This document shows positions 36,894-46,268 of a stretch of DNA of 64,000 nt, piece by piece. The DNA lies in NCBI GenBank assembly GCA_006844605.1, contig SPJN01000001.1:1-64000 (forward strand), in the 5' to 3' direction. This DNA comes from Hyphomicrobiales bacterium. Lineage in GTDB: Bacteria > Pseudomonadota > Alphaproteobacteria > SPJN01. The notes beneath the pieces are model-generated. The model worked only from the letters and a program-made list of their open reading frames with translations. It was not told the origin of the DNA and searched no databases. Position 1 is the first letter of the stretch. Every line of letters begins with the position of its first letter. The position numbers and the translations under genes were made by a program.

Positions 36894-38780
36894 ATGACAG
36901 CAGAACAAACACAGTCGGCTGATACCCAGCCGCCTTTCCGTCATGTGGATTTTCCCGTCGCCGATGTTTCAGTCGAAACACGGGATGATGGCGTTATCTA
37001 CTATCGCTGCCATTTGGAGCCTGACCCGTATGAGCCGAACCTGTACCGGCTGCTGGAAAAGGCTGTGGCAGAACGGGCGGATCAAACCTATCTGAAAATT
37101 CGTGAAAAACTTGCCGATGGCACCACGGGTGATTGGCTTGAGCTGACTTACGGACAGCTTGACCACAACGCCCGTGCGCTTGGCCAATATTTTCTGGATC
37201 AGGGATGGGGGCAGAATAGCGGCCCGATATTGGTTCTGTCTGAAAACAGCTTTGCCCATGCGTCCATCATGTTTGGCGGTTATGCAGCGCAGGTGCCTGT
37301 AGCGTCTGTATCGCCCGGCTATTCGTTGATGAGCACCAGCTATGACAAGCTGAAACATGTGTTCGATCTGGTTAAACCCTGCGCCATTTTTGTTGAGGAT
37401 GGCCCCCGGTTTGAACCGGCCTTGAAGGCGCTTGATCTGGGCGCGTGTCAGGTAATTGCAGGCACCTTGCCTGCGGATGTGCCGGCGCTGGAGTTTGATC
37501 GTTTGACCGCAACCACGCCGACCGACGCAGTGCAACGCTCAATCGATGCAATCACGGGCGATACGATTGGCAAGATTCTGTTCACCTCAGGGTCCACCGG
37601 GATGCCAAAGGGGGTGTTGCAATCCCATCAATTGATGGCATCCAACTGTTCTATGACAACCTCTGTTCGTCGTTTGGGTGATGTGGGCGCTGACTATCAG
37701 GTGATCGATTGGCTGCCGTGGAGCCATTCTTTCGGCGGCAATTCAAATCTGAACGCCTGTTTGCGCATGGGCGGCACCCTTTATATTGATCAGGGCCGTC
37801 CGTTGCCTGGTCAGTTTGAAGAAACCCTGCGCACCTTGCGTGATTTTGCGCCAAGCTTTTATTCGTCGACCCCTGCGGCCTTTGCCCTGTTGGTCACCGC
37901 GCTTGAGGACGAGCCTGCGTTGCGCAAGATGTTCTTCTCGCGCCTGAAGGCAATGTCCTATGGCGGCGCGTCGCTGCCCGAAGACTTGTTCCGCCGGATG
38001 CAAAATGTTGCGGTTAAGGAAACGGGCCAGCGCATTGTTTTGATGTCGGGCTATGGCGCGACCGAAACCGGCCCATCCGTGACGTTAAGCTATTTTGCCT
38101 CCGACCTTGTGGGGTTGTTGGGGCTGCCGCTGCCGGGGACTACCGTTAAACTGGTGCCCCACGGCGATACCTATGAACTACGGTTCAAGGCCCCGTGTAT
38201 CACGCCGGGCTATGTGAACCAGCCTGATTTGACCGCCGCTGCCTTTGACGAAGAAGGCTATTACAAAATCGGTGACGCAGGCAGTTTTGTTGACCCTGCC
38301 CGGCCTGAATTGGGCCTGAAATTTGATGGCCGCGTGGCCGAGGAATTTAAGCTTTTGACCGGGACATTTGTGTCGGTCGGCAAGCTGCGTCTTGATGCTG
38401 TGGCGGCATGTTCGCCGCTGGTGCGCGATGCGGTGATTACCGGGCATGATCGCGACTTTATTGGCGTCATGGCATGGCCGCATGAAGCACAGGTCAGGGC
38501 ACTGGCAGGTGTTGATGCCGATGCTCCGCTTGAACAGGCGTTATCAGCGCCCAAGGTACGCGAAGCGGTCATGCAGGGCTTGGCAGCCCATAATGCGGTG
38601 AATAAAGGGTCTTCCACCCGGTTAAAGCGTTTCATCTGGTTGGCGGAACCGCCGAACGCAGATGGCCATGAAATCACTGACAAGGGCTATATCAACCAGC
38701 GGGCAACCTTGCAGCGTCGTGCAAGTTTTGTTGAACGGCTTTATGCAGCCACTCCGGATGCAGATGTGATTGAGGTCTAG
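36894..38780 (+). CDS. Feruloyl-CoA-synthase-like AMP-dependent ligase
   Basis: A 628-residue adenylate-forming enzyme, longer than the neighbours, from the ATG at 36894 (GGGGA nine bases upstream). Motifs: ILFTSGSTGMPKGVLQSH, WLPWSHSFGGNSNLN, MSYGGASLPEDLF and SGYGATETGPSV. The C-terminal hinge is AEEFKLLTGTFVSVGKLR rather than GGEN, a hallmark of the feruloyl-CoA synthase branch. Substrate could be an aromatic or branched acid. It follows the FadD-like gene by 62 nt in the same direction. Confidence 0.88.
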   Translation: MTAEQTQSADTQPPFRHVDFPVADVSVETRDDGVIYYRCHLEPDPYEPNLYRLLEKAVAERADQTYLKIREKLADGTTGDWLELTYGQLDHNARALGQYFLDQGWGQNSGPILVLSENSFAHASIMFGGYAAQVPVASVSPGYSLMSTSYDKLKHVFDLVKPCAIFVEDGPRFEPALKALDLGACQVIAGTLPADVPALEFDRLTATTPTDAVQRSIDAITGDTIGKILFTSGSTGMPKGVLQSHQLMASNCSMTTSVRRLGDVGADYQVIDWLPWSHSFGGNSNLNACLRMGGTLYIDQGRPLPGQFEETLRTLRDFAPSFYSSTPAAFALLVTALEDEPALRKMFFSRLKAMSYGGASLPEDLFRRMQNVAVKETGQRIVLMSGYGATETGPSVTLSYFASDLVGLLGLPLPGTTVKLVPHGDTYELRFKAPCITPGYVNQPDLTAAAFDEEGYYKIGDAGSFVDPARPELGLKFDGRVAEEFKLLTGTFVSVGKLRLDAVAACSPLVRDAVITGHDRDFIGVMAWPHEAQVRALAGVDADAPLEQALSAPKVREAVMQGLAAHNAVNKGSSTRLKRFIWLAEPPNADGHEITDKGYINQRATLQRRASFVERLYAATPDADVIEV

Positions 38781-38836
38781 TCCGTCCCGCGATAAGCTGA
38801 CGCCTTATTCAGTCACAAGAATCATGTCGGTGATCA

Positions 38837-39406
38837 ATGAACGATAATTTTGCGCCCCTTGAAACAACCGGGCCGGATGATGTGCTGCGCTTTTGGTTTA
38901 CCGATGGCAGTCAGGCCAACTGGTTTGACAGCTCAGAGGTATTTGATGACCTGATCCGCAGCAAATTTCTGATGCTATGGGAAGCTGCCTGCGAAGGGGC
39001 GGTTGATGCGTGGGCTGATGAGGCGCAGGGCGCATTGGCGCTGATAATCGTTTTGGATCAGTTTACGCGCAATTTGAATCGCGAGTCTGCTGCTGCGTGG
39101 GCGCAGGATGACAAGGCACTGAAATTTACGAAACAGGCTATCGACCGGGGCTTTGACGCCGATATGTCACCAGAGGAACGGCAGTTCCTTTACATGCCGT
39201 TGATGCATTCGGAAAATTTGAACGACCAGTTTGAATGTTTGAACCTGATGCGCGAACGTGTCGGCATGTCGGCACCGATCTTGTATGCTGAAAAACATTT
39301 GGAAGTGATCGAAAAATTTGGCCGCTTTCCCCATCGCAATGATTTGCTTGGTCGCGAACCTTCCATGGCGGAGCTTGCATGGGTTGACCAGAACGGAGGC
39401 TTCTAG
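38837..39406 (+). CDS. DUF924 family protein
   Basis: A 189-residue helical protein with the DUF924 signatures DVLRFWFTDGSQANWF, LALIIVLDQFTRNLNR, FLYMPLMHSENLNDQ and FGRFPHRNDLLGREPS. Function of the family is unknown. Its stop is followed three bases later by the next ligase gene, indicating a shared transcript and coupled translation. Confidence 0.9.
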   Translation: MNDNFAPLETTGPDDVLRFWFTDGSQANWFDSSEVFDDLIRSKFLMLWEAACEGAVDAWADEAQGALALIIVLDQFTRNLNRESAAAWAQDDKALKFTKQAIDRGFDADMSPEERQFLYMPLMHSENLNDQFECLNLMRERVGMSAPILYAEKHLEVIEKFGRFPHRNDLLGREPSMAELAWVDQNGGF

Positions 39407-39408
39407 CC

Positions 39409-41049
39409 ATGACCGCAACTGCCACTGGCGCGATGCTTGCCCTGCCCAAAAGCCCTGATTTGATCGCCTTTGCCGGAACCAATGTCCCGGACCTGATCGA
39501 AACACAGGCCGTTCGGCGTGGCGACCATCCGTGCCTGATTTGGGCCCCGTTTGAGGGGGACCACAAAACCTGGTCCTATCAGCAGTTCCGCGATGATGTA
39601 CGCCGCCTTGCGGCAGGGTTTGCTGCCAAGGGTGTGAAGCAGGGCGATTTTGTGTTGCTGCACTTTGATAATTGCCCTGAAATTATGTTGTGCTGGTTTG
39701 CCTTGGGCTATCTGGGCGCTGTTGCGGTGACAACCAATGCGCGCTCCGCCCCTGCTGAAATGACCTATTTTGCCGATCATTGCGGTGCGGTTGGGGCGGT
39801 GACGTCGCCGCAATTTGCACAGATGTTGTCCGAAAAATGTGATGGCCTTGGCTGGATTATCGTGACGGATCATGATGCGGGTAAGCCTGCTTCTGGCCCA
39901 GACGGCGTTAAGTTCAGCCCCTTTGACAGTCTGTATGGCGATGGTGATCAATTGCCTGCTATGCGCCCTGCTGCACTAGACCCGATGGGCGTGCAATATA
40001 CCTCCGGCACGACCAGTCGGCCCAAGGGGGTGATCTGGACCCATGCCAATACGTTGTGGGGCGCGCGCCAATGCGCCACGCAGCAGGGCTTGGTAGATAC
40101 TGACGTGCATCTGACCACGTTGCCGATGTTCCACACCAATGCGCAGGCGTATTCAGTGCTGTCCAGCCTGTGGGCAGGCGGATCGATTGTGCTGCAGCCG
40201 CGTTTTTCAGCCAGCCGTTTCTGGCCTGTGTCGGTTCACTATGGCTGCACATGGGCATCAATGGTGCCGTTCTGTGCCAAGGCGCTGTTGGGCCAACCCA
40301 TCCCGAATGATCATCGCTATCGGTGGTGGGGCAATGGCATCAATAATGCCCCGTGGGATGACCATTATAAAATTCCCACTTTGGGCTGGTGGGGCATGAC
40401 CGAAACGATTGCGCCGGGCATTGTTGGGTCAACCACATTGCCCAATCGGCCTGTGTCTATGGGCCGTCCAGCGCAGGGTTATGATATTTTGGTGGTCGAT
40501 GATAACGGCGCACCCGTCGCCCCCGGCGAAACGGGGGAGCTGTGGGTCAAGGGCATTCGCGGTGTGTCGCTGTTTCTGGAATATCTCAATAACCCGGACG
40601 CAACCAACAACAGCTATACCGATGATGGCTGGTTCATCACCGGCGACCGGGTCACTCTGCATGAGGACGGCTATTTAAGTTTTGCCGACCGTGACAAGGA
40701 TATGTTGAAGGTGGGGGGCGAGAATGTCGCCGCGTCTGAAATAGAACGGGTCATCATGTCTGTCCCCGGCGTGAACGAAGTTGCGGTTGTGGCGCGCAAG
40801 GACAGCATGTTGGACGAGGTGCCGGTGGCGTTTGTTCTGCCGTCAGATGGATCAGATGGTGACCACATGCGGGCGTCGGCGCTTGGTGATGCATGTATGC
40901 GTGCCTGCGAACAAAATCTTGCTGATTTCAAAATCCCGCGCGAGGTCCGCATCGTCAGCGAACTGCCGCGATCAACCCTTGAAAAAATTGCCAAGGCTGA
41001 ATTGCGTGGCTTGCTGGATGCCGAAGATCAGGACATTGCCCACAGCTAA
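39409..41049 (+). CDS. CaiC-like acyl-CoA ligase
   Basis: A 546-residue adenylate-forming enzyme. Motifs: QYTSGTTSRPKGVIWTHAN, TLPMFHTNAQAYSVLSSLW, LGWWGMTETIAPG, DDGWFITGDRVTLHEDGYL and VGGENVAASEIE, with catalytic Lys in RSTLEKIAKAELR. The overall pattern resembles crotonobetaine/carnitine-CoA ligases and related acyl-CoA ligases. The ATG lies three bases after the DUF924 stop. It is the fourth and most divergent ligase of the district and faces the AGPS-like gene. Confidence 0.88.
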   Translation: MTATATGAMLALPKSPDLIAFAGTNVPDLIETQAVRRGDHPCLIWAPFEGDHKTWSYQQFRDDVRRLAAGFAAKGVKQGDFVLLHFDNCPEIMLCWFALGYLGAVAVTTNARSAPAEMTYFADHCGAVGAVTSPQFAQMLSEKCDGLGWIIVTDHDAGKPASGPDGVKFSPFDSLYGDGDQLPAMRPAALDPMGVQYTSGTTSRPKGVIWTHANTLWGARQCATQQGLVDTDVHLTTLPMFHTNAQAYSVLSSLWAGGSIVLQPRFSASRFWPVSVHYGCTWASMVPFCAKALLGQPIPNDHRYRWWGNGINNAPWDDHYKIPTLGWWGMTETIAPGIVGSTTLPNRPVSMGRPAQGYDILVVDDNGAPVAPGETGELWVKGIRGVSLFLEYLNNPDATNNSYTDDGWFITGDRVTLHEDGYLSFADRDKDMLKVGGENVAASEIERVIMSVPGVNEVAVVARKDSMLDEVPVAFVLPSDGSDGDHMRASALGDACMRACEQNLADFKIPREVRIVSELPRSTLEKIAKAELRGLLDAEDQDIAHS

Positions 41050-41084
41050 CGGTTCAAACTGACAAACCAGATTGGCGCGTCAGC

Positions 41085-42758
41085 CTAGTCAGCAAAACTT
41101 TTATGCGGGTTCAAAATCCCTGCGGGGTCAAGCACGTCCTTGGCGGCCTGTAACGTTGCCATGCCCAGCTTGCCCTTTTCGCGATCAAGCCATTGGCGAT
41201 GATCTGTGCCCACCCCATGATGATGGCTGATCGTGCCGCCATGCACTGCAATCGCGTCCGACGCGGCGGTCTTGATGCGCTGCCATTGGGCGGCAGGATC
41301 ATTCGGGTCGCGCGGCCAGACATAGGTGAAATACAGGCTGGCCCCATCATGATAGGCATGGCTGACATGGCACATGACAATGCCGTATTGACCATCAGGT
41401 GTAACGCTGTTCATGGTTTTTTGAATGGTCGCCATGACTTCGCGATACAGCTTTTCAATATTTGACCACTGCGTTGCAGTTTCAAGCGTGTCGAGCGCCA
41501 CGCCCTTGTCCAATAGCGGGTCGCGCAAATAGGGTGAGTGGAAGCGCGATTTATACCACTGGTCTGCCAGCACTTTACCAAGGTGAACGCCGCCGCGTGC
41601 TTCTACAATATGGCGGGCCGCATCCATTGCTGCGTCAACGCCTGCGTGCAACCCCTCGGCACCGATCAACATCAGGCATGGTGATGTGCCTGCCTTGCGC
41701 CTTGCATAAAGATTGATGGCTTTTAGCGCCAATGCCTTGTTGCTGCCAACGGTGGACACTGCCTGAAAAAAGCGTGTTTCGTCCGGGTCGGACAGGCGCG
41801 CCATGGCAACGGGCACGCCGCGCTGAACCAATGTGCGGATAACATCGACGCCGTGGCGAAACTCCCGCATGTAAAAGGCGCGATATTGCTTGGCCTCAGG
41901 CACGGGGTGAATTTTGACCTTGGCATCAGTGATGACGCCCAACGTGCCTTCATGGCCCGCGATGAGTTGGTTGAGGTTGGGGGCCGCGGCACTGGCGGGG
42001 AAGTCTTCGGTTTCCCAAAGCCCTTGCGGCGTGGCTAATGTCGTGTTGACCAGCCATTTTTCGGCCTTGCCATATTTGCCTGATTGTTGGCCCGCGCCAC
42101 GTGCGGAAATCCAGCCACCCAATGTTGAAAATTCAAAGCTTTGCGGATAATGGCCCAGTGTGACCCCTTCGGCCTGTAGGGCCTTTTCAATTTCAGGGCC
42201 ATATTTGCCAGCCTCAATCTTGGCGGTCATGTCGGTCTTGTTGACCTTGATGATTTTATCAAGCCGCGTGGTGTCGAGCGTGACACAGATTGCGGTTGAT
42301 GTTTTGCCCTTTGCGGTCACAGCGCCCACAACGGATGAACCACCCCCGAAAGGGACGATGGTCACATTGTTTTCGCTGGCATATTTCAGGCAGGCCTGCA
42401 CCTCGGCGGCGGTGCCGGGATAAAGAACGGCGTCAGGCACCCGGTCCAGCTTGCCCTGACGGATTTCAATTAGGTCGATATAGCTTTTGCCGCGGGCATG
42501 GAACAAACGCTCATACTTGTCGGTTTTGACATAGCCATCAGTGACCAGCGCAGCAAAGCCATTGCGTAATTCTTCTGACAGGCGGCTGTCGGGAATGTCC
42601 ATTTCATCAACAGATGGGGCGGGGGTGTCGGGCAATGTGTCCATGCCCAGTGTGGTAGCGACCCAATTCCAAAAGGCCGGCGCACGTTTGCCCAATTCAT
42701 AGGTTTCGTCGTTCAGGCCCCAGCCGTTCCATCGTGTAGCCGTGCGATCTGCTGTCAT
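41085..42758 (-). CDS. Alkyl-DHAP-synthase-like FAD-binding oxidase
   Basis: A 557-residue flavoprotein of the vanillyl-alcohol oxidase fold. The N-terminus RTATRWNGWGLNDETYEL, the FAD-binding PCMH domain (about 105-280; PFGGGSSVVG, SFEFSTLGGWISARGAGQQS), and the C-terminal ISHHHGVGTDHRQWL (His512-514) match alkylglycerone-phosphate synthase, which swaps the acyl chain of acyl-DHAP for a fatty alcohol to make ether lipids. An acyl-DHAP or related substrate is plausible but unproven. It lies 42 bp downstream of the lipid-kinase gene on the same strand. Confidence 0.85.
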   Translation of the reverse strand: MTADRTATRWNGWGLNDETYELGKRAPAFWNWVATTLGMDTLPDTPAPSVDEMDIPDSRLSEELRNGFAALVTDGYVKTDKYERLFHARGKSYIDLIEIRQGKLDRVPDAVLYPGTAAEVQACLKYASENNVTIVPFGGGSSVVGAVTAKGKTSTAICVTLDTTRLDKIIKVNKTDMTAKIEAGKYGPEIEKALQAEGVTLGHYPQSFEFSTLGGWISARGAGQQSGKYGKAEKWLVNTTLATPQGLWETEDFPASAAAPNLNQLIAGHEGTLGVITDAKVKIHPVPEAKQYRAFYMREFRHGVDVIRTLVQRGVPVAMARLSDPDETRFFQAVSTVGSNKALALKAINLYARRKAGTSPCLMLIGAEGLHAGVDAAMDAARHIVEARGGVHLGKVLADQWYKSRFHSPYLRDPLLDKGVALDTLETATQWSNIEKLYREVMATIQKTMNSVTPDGQYGIVMCHVSHAYHDGASLYFTYVWPRDPNDPAAQWQRIKTAASDAIAVHGGTISHHHGVGTDHRQWLDREKGKLGMATLQAAKDVLDPAGILNPHKSFAD

Positions 42759-42800
42759 TGTGGTTCCTTTCCAAGGCGGGGCGCACCCTTGCGGGCGGTG

Positions 42801-43742
42801 TCACACCTGTAAATTAAGGGCGGCGGGCATAATTGTGAAGGTGGCGGGCAGCCGTCCGGGCGTTTCGCCATCCAATTCGATCAGGACAATATCATCCTTG
42901 TTGTCCAATGTGGCTGCAATTTTGCGGCCTTGTATGTTGGTTGCCTTTTTATGGCTGGGCGCAGTGCCCTTGCGCAGGGCAGGGAAGCTTAAAAGGAAGT
43001 CGATAATGCTGGCATCTGACAGGATCAACACGTCAAACAGGCCATCATCCAATTTGGCATTGGGGCCGGGTAACATGCCGGCACCGAAATAGCGGCCATT
43101 GCACATGGTGGCCAGATTGACCGGATAGGCCGCAGCGGGGCTGTCATCTGCACTGATCAGCACGTTCTTTTTGCGGAAAGTGACAAAGGCAGTCAACACG
43201 CCCCAATTATAGGCAAAGGCCGCGCCCAACTTTTTCTGCCATGTGGCGTTGTTCACATTAAAGCACGTGTCCCCCGACATGCCGAAACTGCCGATATTGT
43301 CGAAATAGCGATAGATAGGCTGGCCCTGATGATTGGTCAGATGGCACAGGCCCACATCAATTTTGCGCACAGGTGCGGTGGCAAGCCGGTTGATCCGCTC
43401 CTCCTCAGCATCGGGAAGATCAAAGCTGCGGGCAAAATCGCCGCCGGTGCCGCTCATCAAAAAAGACAGGCTGGCATTTGGATTGGCGGGGGTGGCCTGA
43501 TCATCAAGGAAAAAGCCGTTGACGGTTTCGTTTAATGTGCCGTCACCACCAATGGCGATAATGCGTTCGGCCCCCGCCTGCAGGGCGGCGCGGGTCAACC
43601 GTTCCGCATCGCCGGGGGCACCGGTTTCCAGAATGTCGAGCGGGCCGAGCGCCTCACGCAGCATGGCCTGCAGCCGGGGCCACGGCGTCTTGGCCTTGCC
43701 CCGTCCGGCATTGGGATTCACGATGATGGCTGCGTTAGACAT
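42801..43742 (-). CDS. Diacylglycerol-kinase-like lipid kinase
   Basis: A 313-residue DAGK catalytic-domain protein: IIVNPNAGRGKAKTPW at the N-terminus, the ATP-binding GGDGTLNETVNG (65-76) and LMSGTGGDFARSF. Bacterial members (DgkB, YegS and relatives) phosphorylate diacylglycerol or related lipids. Upstream of the AGPS-like gene, 42 bp apart, so the pair may share a pathway. Divergent from the alpha/beta hydrolase at 43861. Confidence 0.88.
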   Translation of the reverse strand: MSNAAIIVNPNAGRGKAKTPWPRLQAMLREALGPLDILETGAPGDAERLTRAALQAGAERIIAIGGDGTLNETVNGFFLDDQATPANPNASLSFLMSGTGGDFARSFDLPDAEEERINRLATAPVRKIDVGLCHLTNHQGQPIYRYFDNIGSFGMSGDTCFNVNNATWQKKLGAAFAYNWGVLTAFVTFRKKNVLISADDSPAAAYPVNLATMCNGRYFGAGMLPGPNAKLDDGLFDVLILSDASIIDFLLSFPALRKGTAPSHKKATNIQGRKIAATLDNKDDIVLIELDGETPGRLPATFTIMPAALNLQV

Positions 43743-43860
43743 AAGGCTCCCTGAACTGGGGTCAGACTACTAAAGGGTGGGGGGCCTGTGAAGGTGCTTG
43801 TGCTGGTGATTTTGCGCCCTATGATACCGGCCAATGATACAGCAACAAATGGGGGTATTT

Positions 43861-44748
43861 ATGCCAAGCTGTGATGTACGGGGCGTTGAAATCGCCTTTG
43901 AAACCCACGGGGATCAGAAAAACGGAGATCCGATTGTATTGGTGATGGGGCTTGGCTCCTCGCTGGTGTATTGGGCCGATGAATTGATCGGCGATTTGGT
44001 CGGGCGCGGTTATTTTGTAATTTGCCCTGACAATCGCGATGTGGGCCTGTCAAAGAAGTTCGAAGAAAAGGGCATGCCAGATATTGGGGCCATTATGGCT
44101 GCAAGGGCGGCGGGGGAGCCTGCGGAAGGCCCTTATCATGTGGATGATATGGCAGACGATATTATCGGCGTGCTGGATCATTTGACCATCGATAGCGCCC
44201 ATATCTGGGGCGTATCTATGGGCGGCATGATTGTGCAGTCAGCCGCTGCCCGTCATCCTGATCGTGTCAAAACACTGATTTCCCATATGTCATCATCAGG
44301 CGACCCGGATCTGACGCCTGCCAGCCCTGAGGTTATGGCCACCCTGTTAAGCGCGCCTGAGGCGGATGACAGGGAAACTGTACTGAACTATCAGCTGAAA
44401 ACGCGGAATGTCTTTGGTTCGCCCGCCTACCCGTTTGGCGATGAGCGTATTCGGGACTATTGCGGCCGGGCCTATGACCGTTGTTATTATCCTGAAGGCA
44501 CTGCCCGTCAGATGGCGGCGGTTGTTGCCAGCGGCAGCCGGGTTGATCAGTTAAAGTCCATCACTGTGCCGACCTTGGTCATTCACGGCAATGACGACCC
44601 ATTGGTGCCGGTTGATGGCGGTATTGATACGGCCAAACATGTGCCCGGTGCGAAGCTTGAGCTGATTGATGGCTATGGCCACGACCTGCCACTGCAATTG
44701 CTGCCCCGTTTTGCGCAAATGGTGGATGAGTTTATCCGCGCTGCGTAA
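43861..44748 (+). CDS. Alpha/beta hydrolase
   Basis: A 295-residue hydrolase from MPSCDVRGVEIAFE (43861), GGGGG five bases upstream; the longer frame from 43834 is less supported. Nucleophile elbow WGVSMGGM, acid in HGNDDPLVP, and His in YGHDLPLQL form a catalytic triad. The insert MSSSGDPDLTP is frequent in a large group of uncharacterised esterase/lipase-like hydrolases. No signal peptide. A terminator follows at 44772. Confidence 0.87.
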   Translation: MPSCDVRGVEIAFETHGDQKNGDPIVLVMGLGSSLVYWADELIGDLVGRGYFVICPDNRDVGLSKKFEEKGMPDIGAIMAARAAGEPAEGPYHVDDMADDIIGVLDHLTIDSAHIWGVSMGGMIVQSAAARHPDRVKTLISHMSSSGDPDLTPASPEVMATLLSAPEADDRETVLNYQLKTRNVFGSPAYPFGDERIRDYCGRAYDRCYYPEGTARQMAAVVASGSRVDQLKSITVPTLVIHGNDDPLVPVDGGIDTAKHVPGAKLELIDGYGHDLPLQLLPRFAQMVDEFIRAA

Positions 44749-44771
44749 TTTCTGTACAGGTCTGAAAACAC

Positions 44772-44806
44772 AAAACCCACCCATAACCCGGGTGGGTTTT
44801 TCTTTC
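44772..44806 (+). terminator. Rho-independent terminator
   Basis: A nine-pair stem AACCCACCC/GGGTGGGTT with T5CTTT after it, 24 nt past the hydrolase stop; A-rich on the other side, so probably bidirectional for the small gene at 44828. Confidence 0.9.
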
Positions 44807-44827
44807 CGTCCGTCGCGCAGTGTTGGC

Positions 44828-44971
44828 CTAGAAGGCGAACTTAACAGCGCCCGTGATGATGGCGGCCCACAAAACCACGGCAATAGGTAGGCCAATCAGT
44901 AGACCTGATCCGAACCCTTTGCCCCGCGTCGCGCGTTCATGCGGCGTATGCTTTTGATCTAAGCTTGTCAT
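44828..44971 (-). CDS. Small single-TM protein, unknown
   Basis: A 47-residue protein from MTSLDQKHTPHERATRGKG (44971), with GAGG upstream; the open frame continues to 45040 without support. One hydrophobic segment (about residues 24-45, LLIGLPIAVVLWAAIITGAV) follows a basic polar head, so it is a likely inner-membrane protein. No family recognised. Confidence 0.6.
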   Translation of the reverse strand: MTSLDQKHTPHERATRGKGFGSGLLIGLPIAVVLWAAIITGAVKFAF

Positions 44972-45260
44972 CTTCAACCTCGCCCTCGGTTGTAATGTGG
45001 CCTGAAACAGCCTTTTGTATCTGTCGATGGCCACCACCAAATGCAGCGGCCAACCTACCCGTGTAAATCTTTCTGATTCGTTAACGGATGCCCCATTATT
45101 GCGCAGAGGTGGTTTTGTGAGAAGAATTATTTTTACTACAGGCTTTTAATATTCAGAGGGCTTGATTTGAGGGAAATTCTGGTAACTATATGAAAATAAT
45201 AGCATTTAGTGTTAAGTCGAGGTGAGGCTGCCTTGACGATGACGGGGGTGGGGTAGAAAA

Positions 45261-46244
45261 ATGAACGCGGCAAATAGGCAAGATGACCTAAAATTAGCCC
45301 AATTACTCTATAACTTGGCTTTGCATAATGTTCCTGCCTTGTTGCGAAAAAAGGCGTTGGAGGCATTGGCGACGGCATTTGGTGCGGATTTCGCCTTTTG
45401 GAGCAGTGGTGATCTGGTCAACGGCTATCAGGTGATCACAACCTTTAATTGGCGGGGCCCATTGCCATCATTCGAAACCGCGCAGGGCGGCATTGTGTTT
45501 CAAACCGTTGTTGCCAGTGAAGACCGGGCGACCAACATTCGTGAGTTGTTGCCGTTCGATGTTCTGGAGTCTGACCCAACCTATAAAGAAGTTCTAGGAC
45601 CGCAGGGGTTGCGCCATGCATTGGTATTAAGTGATCAGGGGATGGAGCGTATTGCCGATTTACGCCATGTCATTTGCTTGGCGCGCACTGATGAGACTCA
45701 CCCCTTTTCAGAACAGGACCGACTGACCGCCGCCCGCCTGCTGGCGGTTATCAGCGCGGTGATTGATCACAATTTGCAGGCTATGGCGATCAAGCATGGC
45801 TTGAACGATGATGCGATTGCGGTGTGTGACTGGACCGGACGGATCTATCAAACCAATCAAAAATTCGATCAGTTGATGGATGACCATTTTAATGGCGCTC
45901 GCCAGCATGTGCCCATCAAATTCATGGATAGTGACACGGCCCAATCATCCAGCGGTTGGCACTTTACGCGGCGGTTTCTTGAGTATGAGGATGACGGCTT
46001 TCTTGAAGAACAAAAGGCATTCTACCTTGTCACTGTTACGCCTGCCTCTGCCCTTGAAAAATTAAGCAAGCGAGAGGCCGAAATCGCTGGCCGTGTTGCC
46101 AAGGGTGAAAGTTACAAAGTGATTGCAAACGCGCTGAACATTGCCCCCAGCACTGTCGGTAACGCCATGCGGCGGGTGTTCCAGAAGCTGGGGGTGAATA
46201 ATCGCGCCGGGCTGGTGGCGATTTTTGAAGGCCGGTCTGCTTGA
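45261..46244 (+). CDS. LuxR-type HTH regulator with GAF-like sensor domain
   Basis: A 327-residue transcription factor. The C-terminus (about 266-322) is a LuxR/FixJ winged helix-turn-helix: LSKREAEIAGRVAKGESYKVIANALNIAPS, then VFQKLGVNNRAGLV. The N-terminal part (about 1-170) looks like a GAF-type sensory domain (LATAFGADFAFWSSGDLV; LVLSDQGMERIADLRHVIC) without obvious autoinducer-binding residues. Starts at 45261 shortly after a G-rich stretch. No cognate synthase is nearby; it may sense another signal. A 220-bp upstream region has no other gene. Confidence 0.85.
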   Translation: MNAANRQDDLKLAQLLYNLALHNVPALLRKKALEALATAFGADFAFWSSGDLVNGYQVITTFNWRGPLPSFETAQGGIVFQTVVASEDRATNIRELLPFDVLESDPTYKEVLGPQGLRHALVLSDQGMERIADLRHVICLARTDETHPFSEQDRLTAARLLAVISAVIDHNLQAMAIKHGLNDDAIAVCDWTGRIYQTNQKFDQLMDDHFNGARQHVPIKFMDSDTAQSSSGWHFTRRFLEYEDDGFLEEQKAFYLVTVTPASALEKLSKREAEIAGRVAKGESYKVIANALNIAPSTVGNAMRRVFQKLGVNNRAGLVAIFEGRSA

Positions 46245-46268
46245 AACACGTCTCCGCTTGGCGGCGGA

